Shown: in pieces, positions 35,858 through 45,858 of the stretch
Layout: each line of letters opens with the position of its first letter
How positions within the stretch are numbered: position 1 is the first letter of the stretch
Assembly (NCBI GenBank): GCA_947477565.1
Contig: CANJUR010000030.1
Coordinates: forward strand, 1 to 52,427
Source: Deltaproteobacteria bacterium
GTDB taxonomy: Bacteria; Myxococcota_A; Polyangia; Polyangiales; Ga0077539
Length of the DNA: 52,427 nucleotides
Direction of reading: 5' to 3'
Program-made: the position numbers and the translations under genes
The notes under the pieces: generated by a model
Seen by the model: only the letters and a program-made list of their open reading frames with translations
Databases searched by the model: none
Told to the model about the DNA's origin: nothing

Positions 35858-37096
35858 GTGGTGGCCGCGATTGTTTCGGTTGGGTCGGAGATCACTCGCG
35901 GCGAGGTGGCGGACAGCAACGCCGACTGGCTCGCAGCGCGGATGACCTCCCTGGGCTTCGAGGTGATCGAGCGTGTCTGCGTCGATGCGAACCGAGAACG
36001 CCTTGCGGCGACGCTCGGGCGTCTCGGCGCTAGCACGCGAGTGATCGTGGCCACCGGCGGCCTCGGCCCGACCGGCGACGACGTGACCGTAGACGCAGTC
36101 GCCGACGCCCTCGGGGTGCCGCGCATCATCGACGCGTCGCTGGCGGAGGTCGCACGCTGGCGATCAAGCGAAGCGAGCGAGACGCGCACACTGGAGCTAC
36201 CTGCGGGGGCGCGTTGGTTGGGTCGCGCGGCGCACGAGCGGGCATTCGCGATCAGGCTCGGCGAGGCTCAGGCGATTTTTCTCCCGGGGGACCCGGCGGC
36301 CATGGAGGCGGTGTTCGAGTCGGCGGCGCTTCGGCACATTATTGGGCTCGCGCAACCGCTCGATGTACGTGCGCGGCTGCGCACTTACGGCCTCTCGGAA
36401 GCGGCCCTCGACGCACGGCTGCGCGACCTCGCTGGGCCGCAGGTTGCCTTCGGATTTCGAGCGACGACACCAGAAGTCACGGTGACTGTTCGCACGCTCG
36501 GCCGCGACCGTGCGGACGCCGGCGAGCGGCTCGCGCGGGTCGTAGAGGAGGTCCGCGCACGGCTGGGCGGAGCGGTCTTCGGCGATGACGACCAGATGTT
36601 TGCCGCCTGCGTGGGACGGGCGCTACGCTCTCGGGGTTTGACCCTCGCGGTGGCAGAGAGCTGCACCGGCGGCCTGATCGGTTCGATGCTTACGGCCGTC
36701 CCTGGATCGAGCGAGTACCTACTGCTCGACGCGGTGACGTACTCCAATGCGTCGAAGGAGCGGGTTCTCCAGGTATCCAACGAGGTGCTCCTTGGACACG
36801 GTGCGGTGTCGCGGGAGTGCGCGCGAGCGATGGCCGCGGGTGCTCGCCGGGTGAGCGGATCCGACCTCGCGATCGCCGTGACGGGGGTTGCTGGCCCCAC
36901 CGGAGGTAGCGCCGAGAAGCCCGTCGGGCTGGTGTTTCTAGCGCTCGAAGGGGTGGGTGGTGTCACCGAACGGGTGGCGCGCTTCGAGGGTGACCGCGCG
37001 ATGGTCCAGCGACAGGCTGCGTACCTCGCGCTGTCGATGGTGCGCGAGGCCTGCGCCGGACCGGTGCCGACGGCGCTCTCGTCCGTGTGCGGCTGA
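35858..37096 (+). CDS. cinA: CinA family nicotinamide mononucleotide deamidase/ADP-ribose pyrophosphatase
   Basis: The N-terminal MoCF domain reads AIVSVGSEITRGEVADSNADWLAARMTSLGFEV ... VIVATGGLGPTGDDVTVDAVADALGVP; the C-terminal PncC domain reads LTLAVAESCTGGLIGSMLTAVPGSSEYLLLDAVTYSN ... AIAVTGVAGPTGGSAEKPVGLVF. In CinA the C-terminal part hydrolyses NMN amide and the N-terminal part acts on ADP-ribose. I use the GTG at 35858 (412 residues, the usual length); the frame also opens at TTG 35786 but those 24 residues are unsupported. It precedes thpR and recA, an order seen in several bacteria. Confidence 0.92.
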   Translation: MVAAIVSVGSEITRGEVADSNADWLAARMTSLGFEVIERVCVDANRERLAATLGRLGASTRVIVATGGLGPTGDDVTVDAVADALGVPRIIDASLAEVARWRSSEASETRTLELPAGARWLGRAAHERAFAIRLGEAQAIFLPGDPAAMEAVFESAALRHIIGLAQPLDVRARLRTYGLSEAALDARLRDLAGPQVAFGFRATTPEVTVTVRTLGRDRADAGERLARVVEEVRARLGGAVFGDDDQMFAACVGRALRSRGLTLAVAESCTGGLIGSMLTAVPGSSEYLLLDAVTYSNASKERVLQVSNEVLLGHGAVSRECARAMAAGARRVSGSDLAIAVTGVAGPTGGSAEKPVGLVFLALEGVGGVTERVARFEGDRAMVQRQAAYLALSMVREACAGPVPTALSSVCG

Positions 37097-37105
37097 CAGG
37101 AAGCG

Positions 37106-37681
37106 ATGGAGACCGTCCGTGTGTTCGTCGGTTGCGTGCTCGACCTCGGAGCGACTCGCAAGGCGCACGATCTCTCTCGCGCGACCCGCGCTCTCGCCGA
37201 TTCTGCGGGCTGGGACGTGCGCTGGGTGCCCGCGCCCAACTTGCATTTCACGCTCCGTTTCCTGGGCGACATCGACCAGGGGCTGATCGAGCCGGTAGCC
37301 GAGGCGATGCGCTCCGTGGCGCGAGCCACACCGACCCTGCTGGTGGGCCTCGGGGGACTCGCGGCCTTCCCCGATCGCGACGCGCCACGAGTCGTCTACG
37401 CGGATGTGTCGCGCGGCCATGATGGCCTCGCGCGGCTCGCTGACAAGCTTGAATCGGCCCTCGGAGGCCTCGGGTTTCCGAAGGCTGATCGGCCCTTCCT
37501 CGGGCACATGACCCTCGGACGTGTTCAGTCCTCGCGCGGTGGCCTCGGATCGATCACACCGGCGCACACCGACTGCGGAGTCGGCACCGTAGCTGCGATT
37601 ACCCTCTACCGAAGTGACTTGTTTTCCAGGGGTTCGGAGTACCTGGCCCTCGCCCGCGCACCGCTCGGCACCGACGGCTAG
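37106..37681 (+). CDS. thpR: RNA 2',3'-cyclic phosphodiesterase (ThpR / 2H family)
   Basis: The 191-residue 2H phosphoesterase carries the two HxTx motifs: HFTLRF in LHFTLRFLGD and HMTLGR in FLGHMTLGRV. The family opens 2',3'-cyclic phosphates, and in vitro ligates 2'-5' RNA ends. It begins 10 bases after cinA on the same strand and 136 bases ahead of recA. Cytosolic; no signal peptide. Confidence 0.93.
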   Translation: METVRVFVGCVLDLGATRKAHDLSRATRALADSAGWDVRWVPAPNLHFTLRFLGDIDQGLIEPVAEAMRSVARATPTLLVGLGGLAAFPDRDAPRVVYADVSRGHDGLARLADKLESALGGLGFPKADRPFLGHMTLGRVQSSRGGLGSITPAHTDCGVGTVAAITLYRSDLFSRGSEYLALARAPLGTDG

Positions 37682-37715
37682 GTGACAGAATACGTCACAG
37701 ACTCTCGGACAGAGC

Positions 37716-37732
37716 CTTGCCGTTTGTTCAGT
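37716..37732 (+). promoter_or_regulatory. LexA-like box upstream of recA
   Basis: CTTGCCGTTTGTTCAGT contains an intact GTTCAG core and agrees at 13 of 17 positions with the Myxococcus LexA consensus CTRHAMRYBYGTTCAGS. It overlaps a possible TTGCCG (37717-37722) -35 and CATACA (37740-37745) -10 with a 17-base spacer. A CTGAAC lies at 37774-37779 as a second half-site. This site would allow SOS control of recA; not proven. Confidence 0.45.
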
Positions 37733-37817
37733 GTCAGGGCATACATCGGACGCGTGACGCGGCGCCGTGAGGGCTGAACGCCACCGCGCGTCGTCGCAAT
37801 CATCAGGAGAGACCACC

Positions 37818-38912
<1,095 letters not shown>

Positions 38913-38919
38913 GCGCTTG

Positions 38920-39903
38920 ATGTGTGTCCCGCGACGTGTCGGGCGGGGGTGGTGGGAGCGCTGGCTTCTGCTGGTCTCGCTCTGCGCGGCGCTGGGGTGC
39001 ATGACCCATCGCAACGCCGTCTTTTCCACGGCGGCTTTGCCCCGCCCCACTCCCACGAACACTTGTCCAACAAGCCTGCGCGCGATGCTGCCGCCGCACG
39101 CCCAGCGCTGGATCTGGCTCCGGCCGCGCGCGCTCTTCGATCACCCACAACTGGGGCCGCTGCTCTCCGAACTCACTCGAGATTCGGGCGAACGTGCGCT
39201 GTTGGTCGAGGCCGAGCGCAGCGGCGTGGACCTCCGCACCATCGACCGGATGCTGCAGGCCGACCGCGGCGAGGCATCCGTGGCGCTCGCCGCGGGATCC
39301 TTCGATGCCCGACGGGTCATCGACCTCCACTGGGACCGCATGCTTCCCCCGCAGCAGCGCGGGGAAGCGGGTCCGGGTATCGCTCGCATCGAGGGGATGT
39401 TGGGCGGGCGGTCGGTGACCGTCGCGACCGACGCGGCGTGTGGCCTGCTCGCGCGGGCCGAGCGTGACCCCCGCCTGGTCGATCGAATCCTCGATGACCG
39501 TCGGACAAGCACCGAAGTCGATCCCGCAGAGTTGATCATCTGGCATCGCGAAGGAGCGCCTTCGGAGGCCGCGAGCGCCGAGTCAGCCGCCCTTACCGCC
39601 TCCCTTCGCTGGACCGAACTGCGGGCCGAGGCGGTCGCCGACGGGTTGCGGGTGACCGTGGTTCTCGCGGGCCCCCTGCCGACGAATACGCCTACCCGTA
39701 TGACCCAACTGTTGACTGCGATGGCTGCGAGTCCGATCGGCGCGGCGGTAGGCGCTGATGACTGGATGCACCCCACAACCTTCGCGTGGACCCAGCACAG
39801 TGACGAATGGCGCGGGGAGTTCGTGATCCCGTGGCGTGGACTACGCGCGCTAGTGGCGCTCGCTCGCGGCTCCGTCGAGGCCCCGAACAGACGTGAACTT
39901 TGA
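38920..39903 (+). CDS. Lipoprotein of unknown function
   Basis: The product (327 residues from the ATG at 38920) has a basic start, a hydrophobic helix and the lipobox AALGC, so it is probably lipid-anchored. The remaining 300 residues carry alternating helix/strand segments (for example RALLVEAERSGVDLRTIDRML and DPRLVDRILDD) with no familiar motif. It begins 8 bases downstream of the recA stop, so it is co-transcribed with recA. A DNA-damage-related envelope function would be inference only. Confidence 0.75.
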   Translation: MCVPRRVGRGWWERWLLLVSLCAALGCMTHRNAVFSTAALPRPTPTNTCPTSLRAMLPPHAQRWIWLRPRALFDHPQLGPLLSELTRDSGERALLVEAERSGVDLRTIDRMLQADRGEASVALAAGSFDARRVIDLHWDRMLPPQQRGEAGPGIARIEGMLGGRSVTVATDAACGLLARAERDPRLVDRILDDRRTSTEVDPAELIIWHREGAPSEAASAESAALTASLRWTELRAEAVADGLRVTVVLAGPLPTNTPTRMTQLLTAMAASPIGAAVGADDWMHPTTFAWTQHSDEWRGEFVIPWRGLRALVALARGSVEAPNRREL

Positions 39904-39969
39904 CGCAGTCGGTTCACTGTGATACTCCTTTCAGGCTGCGGTGTTGGAGAGGCGCCCTGCACCTTCGCT

Positions 39970-39997
39970 TTGCGACGATGCTCTGCTTCTCCATAAA
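39970..39997 (+). promoter_or_regulatory. Possible sigma-70-type promoter of cdnL
   Basis: TTGCGA (39970-39975), 16 bases, then CATAAA (39992-39997) in an A-rich patch that stands out in this GC-rich DNA. It lies about 80 bases before the cdnL ATG. Confidence 0.35.
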
Positions 39998-40075
39998 AAA
40001 TGAGCCGTAGTGACCCTGTAGCGGTACTCTCTACGAGTAACGCGGTGGTGTTTGGCGCGCGGAGGTACAAGCGGG

Positions 40076-40579
40076 ATGCAATCGAGCTTCCAGGTTGGAG
40101 ACAACGCGGTTCACCCAGCCCACGGGCTTGGCGAGGTCACGGGCATCGAGCGACGGGAGATCGCAGGGGCAACGAAGGCCTTCTATGTCGTCAAGATCCT
40201 TGAAACGGGCATGCGGGTGATGGTTCCGACGCAGACGTCGGACTCCGTCGGACTTCGAACCGTCATGTCCCAGGTGGATGCCGACGCGGTCATGGACGTG
40301 TTCAAGACCAGCGACAAGGCAGTCGGCGCCGGCCCCTGGAACCGTCGGCAGCGGGCCTACAACGAAATGATCAAGAGCGGCTCGCCGCAAGAGGTCGCCA
40401 AGGTGTTGCGCGACCTGTATCGCATCAAGTTCCGCAGCGAGAAGGACCTCTCTTACGGAGAGCGAAGGCTGATGGATCAGGCCCGCGGGCTCCTCTTCAA
40501 GGAACTCGCGATGGCTCGGCACATCACCGAGGCGCAGATCGAGCAGGAGATCGAAGCGATCTTCGCCGTCGCCAGCTGA
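40076..40579 (+). CDS. cdnL: CdnL/CarD-type RNA polymerase-binding regulator
   Basis: The ATG at 40076 has GGAGG ten bases upstream. The 167-residue protein opens with the CarD_CdnL_TRCF domain (FQVGDNAVHPAHGLGEVTGIE ... FYVVKILETGMRVMVPTQ), followed by a helical DNA-binding domain (WNRRQRAYNEMIKSGSPQEVAKVLRDL ... LSYGERRLMDQARGLLFKELA). It matches the Myxococcus CdnL almost residue for residue in layout. CdnL/CarD proteins bind RNA polymerase beta and stabilise open promoter complexes at rRNA and other sigma-A promoters; they are essential in myxobacteria. It is transcribed alone. Confidence 0.95.
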   Translation: MQSSFQVGDNAVHPAHGLGEVTGIERREIAGATKAFYVVKILETGMRVMVPTQTSDSVGLRTVMSQVDADAVMDVFKTSDKAVGAGPWNRRQRAYNEMIKSGSPQEVAKVLRDLYRIKFRSEKDLSYGERRLMDQARGLLFKELAMARHITEAQIEQEIEAIFAVAS

Positions 40580-40589
40580 TCGCCTGCCT

Positions 40590-40847
40590 TTATCCTCCAG
40601 CGACCGGCGGAATCACCGCCACTTCGTCGCCCTCCCCCAGCACCTGATCATCCCTCGCATACTCGCCGTTCACGGCGAAGCGAAGAGACCGCGCGTGCCC
40701 TGCGAGCGCCGGAAACCGCTCGAACAGGTCCCCCCGAAGCAGCGCCACGTTGGCGCCCGCGGCAATCGTCCACACGACCTCCGTCGCGCCGACGACCTCA
40801 CGTGCGGCCGCGAAGCACAACACCCGCACTGAGATCACGCCGCTCAT
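40590..40847 (-). CDS. moaD: Molybdopterin synthase small subunit
   Basis: The 85-residue ubiquitin-fold protein ends in the invariant GG (VIPPVAGG), whose C-terminal Gly is thiocarboxylated to give sulfur to precursor Z. It starts 3 bases after the moeA stop and is the last gene of the Mo-cofactor operon. It faces cdnL, with an 10-base gap between stops. No moaE is present in the window. Confidence 0.9.
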   Translation of the reverse strand: MSGVISVRVLCFAAAREVVGATEVVWTIAAGANVALLRGDLFERFPALAGHARSLRFAVNGEYARDDQVLGEGDEVAVIPPVAGG

Positions 40848-40850
40848 CGC

Positions 40851-42080
40851 TCAAACATCCTGCAGCCGCATGCAGCGCACGGGTGAGCCTGCCTCGAGGT
40901 GCACAACATCAGCCTCGACCTCGGCCAGCCCGTCAGCCCACGCGAAGGAAGTGAACGCACCCGACTGCTGGTTGTCGAGCGGTGTCACCGTCGGGAGTGG
41001 GCGCGTCGAGGCGTCGATCTTGACCCGTATGAACTCCTTCCTTCCGGGCGTTCGCGTGAGGGTCTTTCCCAGTACAGCTTCGAAACGCACCGCCGTCGGG
41101 CGAGCGTCGCCCTGCAGCGACCGCAACAGCGGCGCGCCGAACAGAACGAACGTAAGCAACGCCGAAGACGGATTGCCCGGCAGCCCCAGAACCCGCACGC
41201 CGTCGCGTGTCCGCCCAAGACATAACGGCTTGCCCGGCTTGATCGCCACGCGCCAGAAGTCGAGCGCGACACCCTCCGCTTCCAGTGAGTCGCGCACGAC
41301 GTCACGATCGCCCACGCTCACTCCGCCGACGGTGAGCAGCAGGTCGGCCCCACGCAACGCCCCACGAAGGGTCGCGCGCACCGCGTCGCGCTCATCGGAC
41401 ACCGCGGGTTGGACGCGTGCCACCCCGCCGCACGCCGTCACCAGGGCGGCCAGCCCAGGGCCGATCACATCGACAATGTGACCGCGCTGCACCGGGCCGC
41501 CAGCGTCGCGAAGCTCGTCACCGGTTAGCACGATCGACACCACCGGCCGGCGCGCGACCGTCACACGCATCGCCTCCACACCGACCAGCGACGGGACGTG
41601 AAATGGGGTCAGGCGGGTTCCGGCGGACAGAACCGTCGCGCCAGCCGCAAGGTCACTCCCGACACGATGCACGTTGGTCCCAGACTTTACCAGACGAGTA
41701 AACGTCGCACGATCGCCGTCCCGACCCACCTCCTCTTGCATCACCACCGCGTCGGCCCCCTCAGGCAGCGGAGCGCCGGTGAAGATCCGCATCGAGGTCA
41801 TGGCCGAAAGGCGCTCTGGCCATGCACCCCCCGCTGCGGATTCACCGACCACCGGCAACGAACGCGGCACTTCGATGAGGTCGGCGCTGCGCACCGCGAA
41901 GCCGTCCATCGTACTGCGATCGAACGCAGGCACCGCCGAGGCCGATCGCACATCCGCTGCGAGTACGCGTCCCACCGAGAGCCCGCAGTCGACCCGCTCG
42001 ACGCCCGGTACGCTCACCGCATTCAGTACTCGCTCGAGGGCCTCGTCGTACGTCAACATCCACTGCACCGCCTCTGTCAC
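40851..42080 (-). CDS. moeA: Molybdopterin molybdenumtransferase MoeA
   Basis: The 409-residue enzyme inserts molybdate into adenylylated molybdopterin. It has FDRSTMDGFAVRSAD, GAPLPEGADAVVMQEEV, RVGSDLAAGATVLSAGTRL, the MoCF-like core VLTGDEL and TVGGVSVGDRDVVRDSLEAEG, and RVLGLPGNPSSALLTF. The GTG start at 42080 overlaps the upstream stop as GTGA; an internal ATG at codon 8 (WMLTYDEAL) is the alternative. Confidence 0.95.
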   Translation of the reverse strand: MTEAVQWMLTYDEALERVLNAVSVPGVERVDCGLSVGRVLAADVRSASAVPAFDRSTMDGFAVRSADLIEVPRSLPVVGESAAGGAWPERLSAMTSMRIFTGAPLPEGADAVVMQEEVGRDGDRATFTRLVKSGTNVHRVGSDLAAGATVLSAGTRLTPFHVPSLVGVEAMRVTVARRPVVSIVLTGDELRDAGGPVQRGHIVDVIGPGLAALVTACGGVARVQPAVSDERDAVRATLRGALRGADLLLTVGGVSVGDRDVVRDSLEAEGVALDFWRVAIKPGKPLCLGRTRDGVRVLGLPGNPSSALLTFVLFGAPLLRSLQGDARPTAVRFEAVLGKTLTRTPGRKEFIRVKIDASTRPLPTVTPLDNQQSGAFTSFAWADGLAEVEADVVHLEAGSPVRCMRLQDV

Positions 42081-42571
42081 TGCGCCGTTCGCAGCAGCGC
42101 CACCATGTGCCCAAGCGTCGGCCCCAGCACCGCGTCCACGGCCAGCGTGACCGCCTTCGGGCTCCCCGGCAGCAGCACCAACATCTTCCCCCGCGCCACG
42201 CCCGCCACGGCACGCGAGAGAATCGAACGCGCGCCCACCTGCTCCCAGGAGAGCCTGCGAAACGCTTCGCCAAAGCCATCGAGGGTCTTCTCCAACAGCG
42301 GGACGAGCGCCTCGATGGTCTGGTCGCGCGGCGCGATGCCCGTCCCGCCGGTGGTGATCACCGCGTCGAGATCGTCATTCGCCAGGAGCCCTTCGACCAC
42401 CGCACGAATGGCCGCCCAATCGTCCGTGACCCGCGAATGCGAAACCACAACCGCCCCGACCGCGCGCAGGCGCTCGCCCAACAGAGCACCGGCGGAGTCG
42501 TCGGCGGCGGAACGGGTGTCGCTGATGGTAACGGTCGCGACGCGCGGGGAGTGCGTTCCCTGGTGAGGCAC
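42077..42571 (-). CDS. mog: Molybdopterin adenylyltransferase MogA/MoaB
   Basis: The 164-residue MoCF-fold enzyme adenylylates molybdopterin before MoeA acts. Signatures are ATVTISDTRSAADDSAG, ITTGGTGIAPRDQTIEAL and KMLVLLPGSPKAVTLAVDAVL. The ATG at 42571 opens MPHQGTHSPRV. It is the first gene of mog-moeA-moaD. MoaB and MogA are hard to tell apart at this length. Confidence 0.9.
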   Translation of the reverse strand: MPHQGTHSPRVATVTISDTRSAADDSAGALLGERLRAVGAVVVSHSRVTDDWAAIRAVVEGLLANDDLDAVITTGGTGIAPRDQTIEALVPLLEKTLDGFGEAFRRLSWEQVGARSILSRAVAGVARGKMLVLLPGSPKAVTLAVDAVLGPTLGHMVALLRTAQ

Positions 42572-42579
42572 CGAAGCGC

Positions 42580-44460
42580 CTATAGACCAATGCGCACAGG
42601 CCGCGTCGACGACGACGGCGCGAGCTTCACCCAGACCCAGCGCAGCGAAGGCTCGACCCAGAAGCCGTCGCTCGCCGCGTCGAACTCCTCGCGGGTCTCC
42701 CGTCGGCTGACCCGGAGGCTGTCCACGGACACCACCCGCGCGCCCGGATCGAAGCGAACCCGAAGCAAGACCGGAGTCGTGACCGGCCCGATGGAGAGCG
42801 TCACCGAGTCGAGGCCGCGCAGCGCAGTGACAGGGCTCGGCGTCGCGCCCTCGTGAAGGTTAAAGGTCGTTCTGGTCGTGTCGGGATAGATCAGGATCGT
42901 GAGAGACCCGCGGCTCGCGGCGTTGCCAAAGCCGAGCGCGCCGTCCTCGATGTTCATCGGAATGATGGCTCCGGAGCGCACCCAGAGAGGGATTCTGCTG
43001 AGGTCGGTGTAGTCGAGGTCCTCGATGAGCCGACCGCCGGAGAAGGACGGAGAGTCCTGATTCCACCAGTTGTACCAGGCACCTTCAGGGATGGTGACGC
43101 CGCGGCGGCCGGTGGCATCAAGGATGGGCGCGACCAGGAAGGCCGACCCCAGCCGATAGGTGTAATTGTGCTGCCAATTCGCCATGTCACCCGATGGGCG
43201 AACGATCGGCGGGCCGCCCGCGTAGGCCTCCTCGGCGAGCGCGTAGAGGTACGGCACCAGCGCGTGGTGGAGCTTGGAGTAGTAACGGTAGATGTCCGTG
43301 ATCTCCGTCGCGCGCTCAGGCACCGTCCACGGCGTGAAGTTGCCGCGACCGTGCAACTGCATAAACGGATTGAGCGCGCCGACCGCCGTCCATCGAGCGA
43401 AATTGACGGGGTCGAAAGGCACCTCGGTCATCAGGTTGCGGTCGTCGCGATCGAGATAGCCGCCGACGTCCGAACCGAGCATCACGTAGCCCGCCGCCGC
43501 CGAGCGAAAGATGTGGTCGAGGGCGTCTTCGAGGCCGATCCAGTCGCGGCGGTTGTCGCCCACCCACGCCACCGGCGCGTGCTCGCGGCGCGCGAAGAAG
43601 CGCCCGGGAAACTGATACGACGCGTCCCACGGTCGCACCATCGTGACGAACTCCGGGCCGCGACGCTGCACCCCGTACGCGAGGTAGTCCCGGTAATACG
43701 CTTCACTGTATTCCTGGTGCGGTCGGTCGCCCGCTGCGGTTTGCACCGTCGATCCGGTGACGTAGCTCTCGCCGAAGTCGAGCTTCCACCCGTCGATGCC
43801 CGCGTCGAGCACGCGGTTCTGTTGCTCATGCCACCACGCGCGGGCGCGCGGATTGAAGAAATCGACGCCCGCGCCGCGGCCCTTCCACCACGTGTAAAGC
43901 TGGCCATCGTTGACGTAAAACCCGCAGCGCAGACCCTCCGCGAAGTTGGGCGACGGACCCACGTATGTGTCGCCCCCGGTCTCCAGGTCGTATCCAGACT
44001 GGTTCACCATCTGGGTGATCCAGAGCACGATGCGCACGCCGCGGCCGTGGAGGTCGCTCACGAGCCGATCGAAGTCGGGATAGCGCGAAGGATTGGGGAC
44101 AAAGGTGTTGTAGTGGGTCTCCCACGGGCTATCGAGCACCACCGCTCCGACCGGAATGTCGCGCTCGCGGAAGCCGTCCACGAATGCGTAGGTGTCCGCT
44201 GTGGTGGAGATGTCCTTCGAGATCCAGGGCTCGAAGGCCCATCGCGGCGTGTGGATTCGCGGCACCGGGACGTCCTCGACCGCCGCGTCCCAGGTGCAGG
44301 GCCCGGCGTCCTCGGTGGGCGCAACCTCCGGGGCATCGGGCGTCGGGGCGAGATCGGAGACGGGCACGTCCGCCGCGCCTGCGTCGAGAGCGACGGCAGT
44401 GGTGCTGTTGCAGCCGAGGGCGACCAGGGCGATCGGGAGGAGGATGCGGGGGCAGGTCAC
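42580..44460 (-). CDS. GH31 alpha-glucosidase-like lipoprotein
   Basis: The 626-residue protein (GTG start) has a signal peptide with lipobox LVALGC and a Pro/Asp/Glu/Ala-rich linker, so it is likely anchored in the outer envelope. The catalytic barrel has the GH31 nucleophile region DGWKLDFGESYVTG (Asp228) and the acid/base region WVGDNRRDWIGLEDAL (Asp302), with the GxxDVGGY loop (VMLGSDVGGYLDRD) and a family-type FARWTAVGALNPFMQLHGRGN segment. It probably cleaves alpha-glycosidic (e.g. glucosyl, xylosyl or sulfoquinovosyl) bonds outside the cell. It stands between the Mo operon and the inositol gene, all on the same strand. Confidence 0.88.
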   Translation of the reverse strand: MTCPRILLPIALVALGCNSTTAVALDAGAADVPVSDLAPTPDAPEVAPTEDAGPCTWDAAVEDVPVPRIHTPRWAFEPWISKDISTTADTYAFVDGFRERDIPVGAVVLDSPWETHYNTFVPNPSRYPDFDRLVSDLHGRGVRIVLWITQMVNQSGYDLETGGDTYVGPSPNFAEGLRCGFYVNDGQLYTWWKGRGAGVDFFNPRARAWWHEQQNRVLDAGIDGWKLDFGESYVTGSTVQTAAGDRPHQEYSEAYYRDYLAYGVQRRGPEFVTMVRPWDASYQFPGRFFARREHAPVAWVGDNRRDWIGLEDALDHIFRSAAAGYVMLGSDVGGYLDRDDRNLMTEVPFDPVNFARWTAVGALNPFMQLHGRGNFTPWTVPERATEITDIYRYYSKLHHALVPYLYALAEEAYAGGPPIVRPSGDMANWQHNYTYRLGSAFLVAPILDATGRRGVTIPEGAWYNWWNQDSPSFSGGRLIEDLDYTDLSRIPLWVRSGAIIPMNIEDGALGFGNAASRGSLTILIYPDTTRTTFNLHEGATPSPVTALRGLDSVTLSIGPVTTPVLLRVRFDPGARVVSVDSLRVSRRETREEFDAASDGFWVEPSLRWVWVKLAPSSSTRPVRIGL

Positions 44461-44475
44461 GGCAACTCGTTGCTA

Positions 44476-44496
44476 GCCCCGCCGATGAGAAGGGGC
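44476..44496 (-). terminator. Weak stem-loop between ino1 and GH31 gene
   Basis: GCCCC (44476-44480) pairs with GGGGC (44492-44496) across an 11-base loop, in the 46-base gap after the inositol synthase stop. The stem is short and no T-tract follows, so it is only a possible terminator. Confidence 0.25.
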
Positions 44497-44506
44497 CGTT
44501 GCAGGT

Positions 44507-45820
44507 TTAGTCGTAGTACTCGACGCCGAGGTGGGTGATGAGATCGACGCCCTTCATCCAGCGAAGCGTGTTCTTCAGCTTCATCAGTTGGATGAAGAGA
44601 TCGTGCTCGGGATAGAGGCCCGGGGCGGTCATCGGGCTCTTGAAGTAGAAACTTAGCCACTCCTGCACACCGGACATTCCCGCGCGCTGTGCGAGGTCGA
44701 GGAAGAGCGCGAGGTCGAGCACGATGGGGGCGGCAAGGATGGAGTCGCGGCAGAGGAAATCGATCTTGATCTGCATCGGGTAGTTGAGCCACCCGAAGAT
44801 ATCGATGTTGTCCCAGCCCTCTTTGTTGTCGCCGCGCGGGGGGTAGTAATTGATGCGCACCACGTGGGAGTAGTGCCCATAGAGCTTCGGATAGAGGTGC
44901 GGCTGGAAGATGTGCTCGAGCACGCCCAGCTTGGAGACCTCCTTCGATTTGAAGCTCTCCGGGTCGTCGAGCACCTCGCCGTCGCGATTGCCCAGGATGT
45001 TGGTGCTGTACCAGCCGTCGAGGCCGAGAAGCCGCGCCTTGAAGCCCGGCGCCAGGATCGTCTTCATCAACGTCTGGCCGGTCTTGAAGTCCTTGCCTGC
45101 GATGGGCGCCGACTCACGCCGCGCCAACTCATGGAGGGCTGGGAAATCGACGGAGAGGTTGGGCGCGCCGTTGGCGTACGGCACACCCGAGCGAAGGCAC
45201 GCGTAGGCGTAGACAGCGCTCGGCGCGATGTCGTCGGAGCTGTCGCGAAGGCCCTGCTCGAAGGCCTCGAGCGTCGCGTGCACCGCCGTCGGGGCGCGCC
45301 AGGTTTCCGTGGATCCGCACCAGACGGCGACGCAGCGATCGACGTTTCGCTCGCGCTTGAAGCGGGCGATGTCTTCCATCAACTGCTCGGCGAGGTCCAT
45401 CTTGGAGGTGCCGATCTTCACGTGCGTGCCATCAAGCCGCTTCACGTAGCCAGGGTCGAAGACGGCCTTCATCGGAAGGATGCCCTCAAGGAAATCCTTC
45501 ACGAGCCCGAGGTGCTCTTTGGAGAGCACGCCGGCCTTGGATGCGGCGGTGTAGGCGTTGTCCGGGAAGATGTCCCAGGCGCCAAACTCGATGCTGTCGA
45601 GCGGCGCAAGGGGGACAAAGTCACCGATACGCGGCGAGGTCGCGTCGGTGCGCTTTCCCAGCCGAATGGTGCCCATCTGGGTGAGCGAACCCACAGGCTC
45701 CGCGAGGCCACGGCGGATCATCTCCACGCCGGCAATGAACGTTGTGGCGACGGCGCCGAGCCCGGGGAGCAGGATCCCAAGGCGGCCGGTGACGGGACGA
45801 AGTTCGGGCGGTGTCTTCAT
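44507..45820 (-). CDS. ino1: Myo-inositol-1-phosphate synthase
   Basis: The 437-residue enzyme converts glucose-6-phosphate to inositol-1-phosphate (numbered 3-phosphate in some databases). It has the NAD loop LLPGLGAVATTFIAGV, PIAGKDFKTGQTLMKTILAP, and the GWYSTNILGNRDGEVL and FKSKEV segments, all characteristic of the family. The C-terminus (LKNTLRWMKGVDLITHLGVEYYD) is complete. It provides the inositol-phosphate needed by the head-group cluster at 47.7-51.4 kb if the two are linked. It is on the opposite strand and separated by the MFS gene, so it is not in the same operon. Confidence 0.92.
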   Translation of the reverse strand: MKTPPELRPVTGRLGILLPGLGAVATTFIAGVEMIRRGLAEPVGSLTQMGTIRLGKRTDATSPRIGDFVPLAPLDSIEFGAWDIFPDNAYTAASKAGVLSKEHLGLVKDFLEGILPMKAVFDPGYVKRLDGTHVKIGTSKMDLAEQLMEDIARFKRERNVDRCVAVWCGSTETWRAPTAVHATLEAFEQGLRDSSDDIAPSAVYAYACLRSGVPYANGAPNLSVDFPALHELARRESAPIAGKDFKTGQTLMKTILAPGFKARLLGLDGWYSTNILGNRDGEVLDDPESFKSKEVSKLGVLEHIFQPHLYPKLYGHYSHVVRINYYPPRGDNKEGWDNIDIFGWLNYPMQIKIDFLCRDSILAAPIVLDLALFLDLAQRAGMSGVQEWLSFYFKSPMTAPGLYPEHDLFIQLMKLKNTLRWMKGVDLITHLGVEYYD

Positions 45821-45858
45821 GCAGGGGCGCGGACCCTAACAGACGCCCCCGGTCACCA

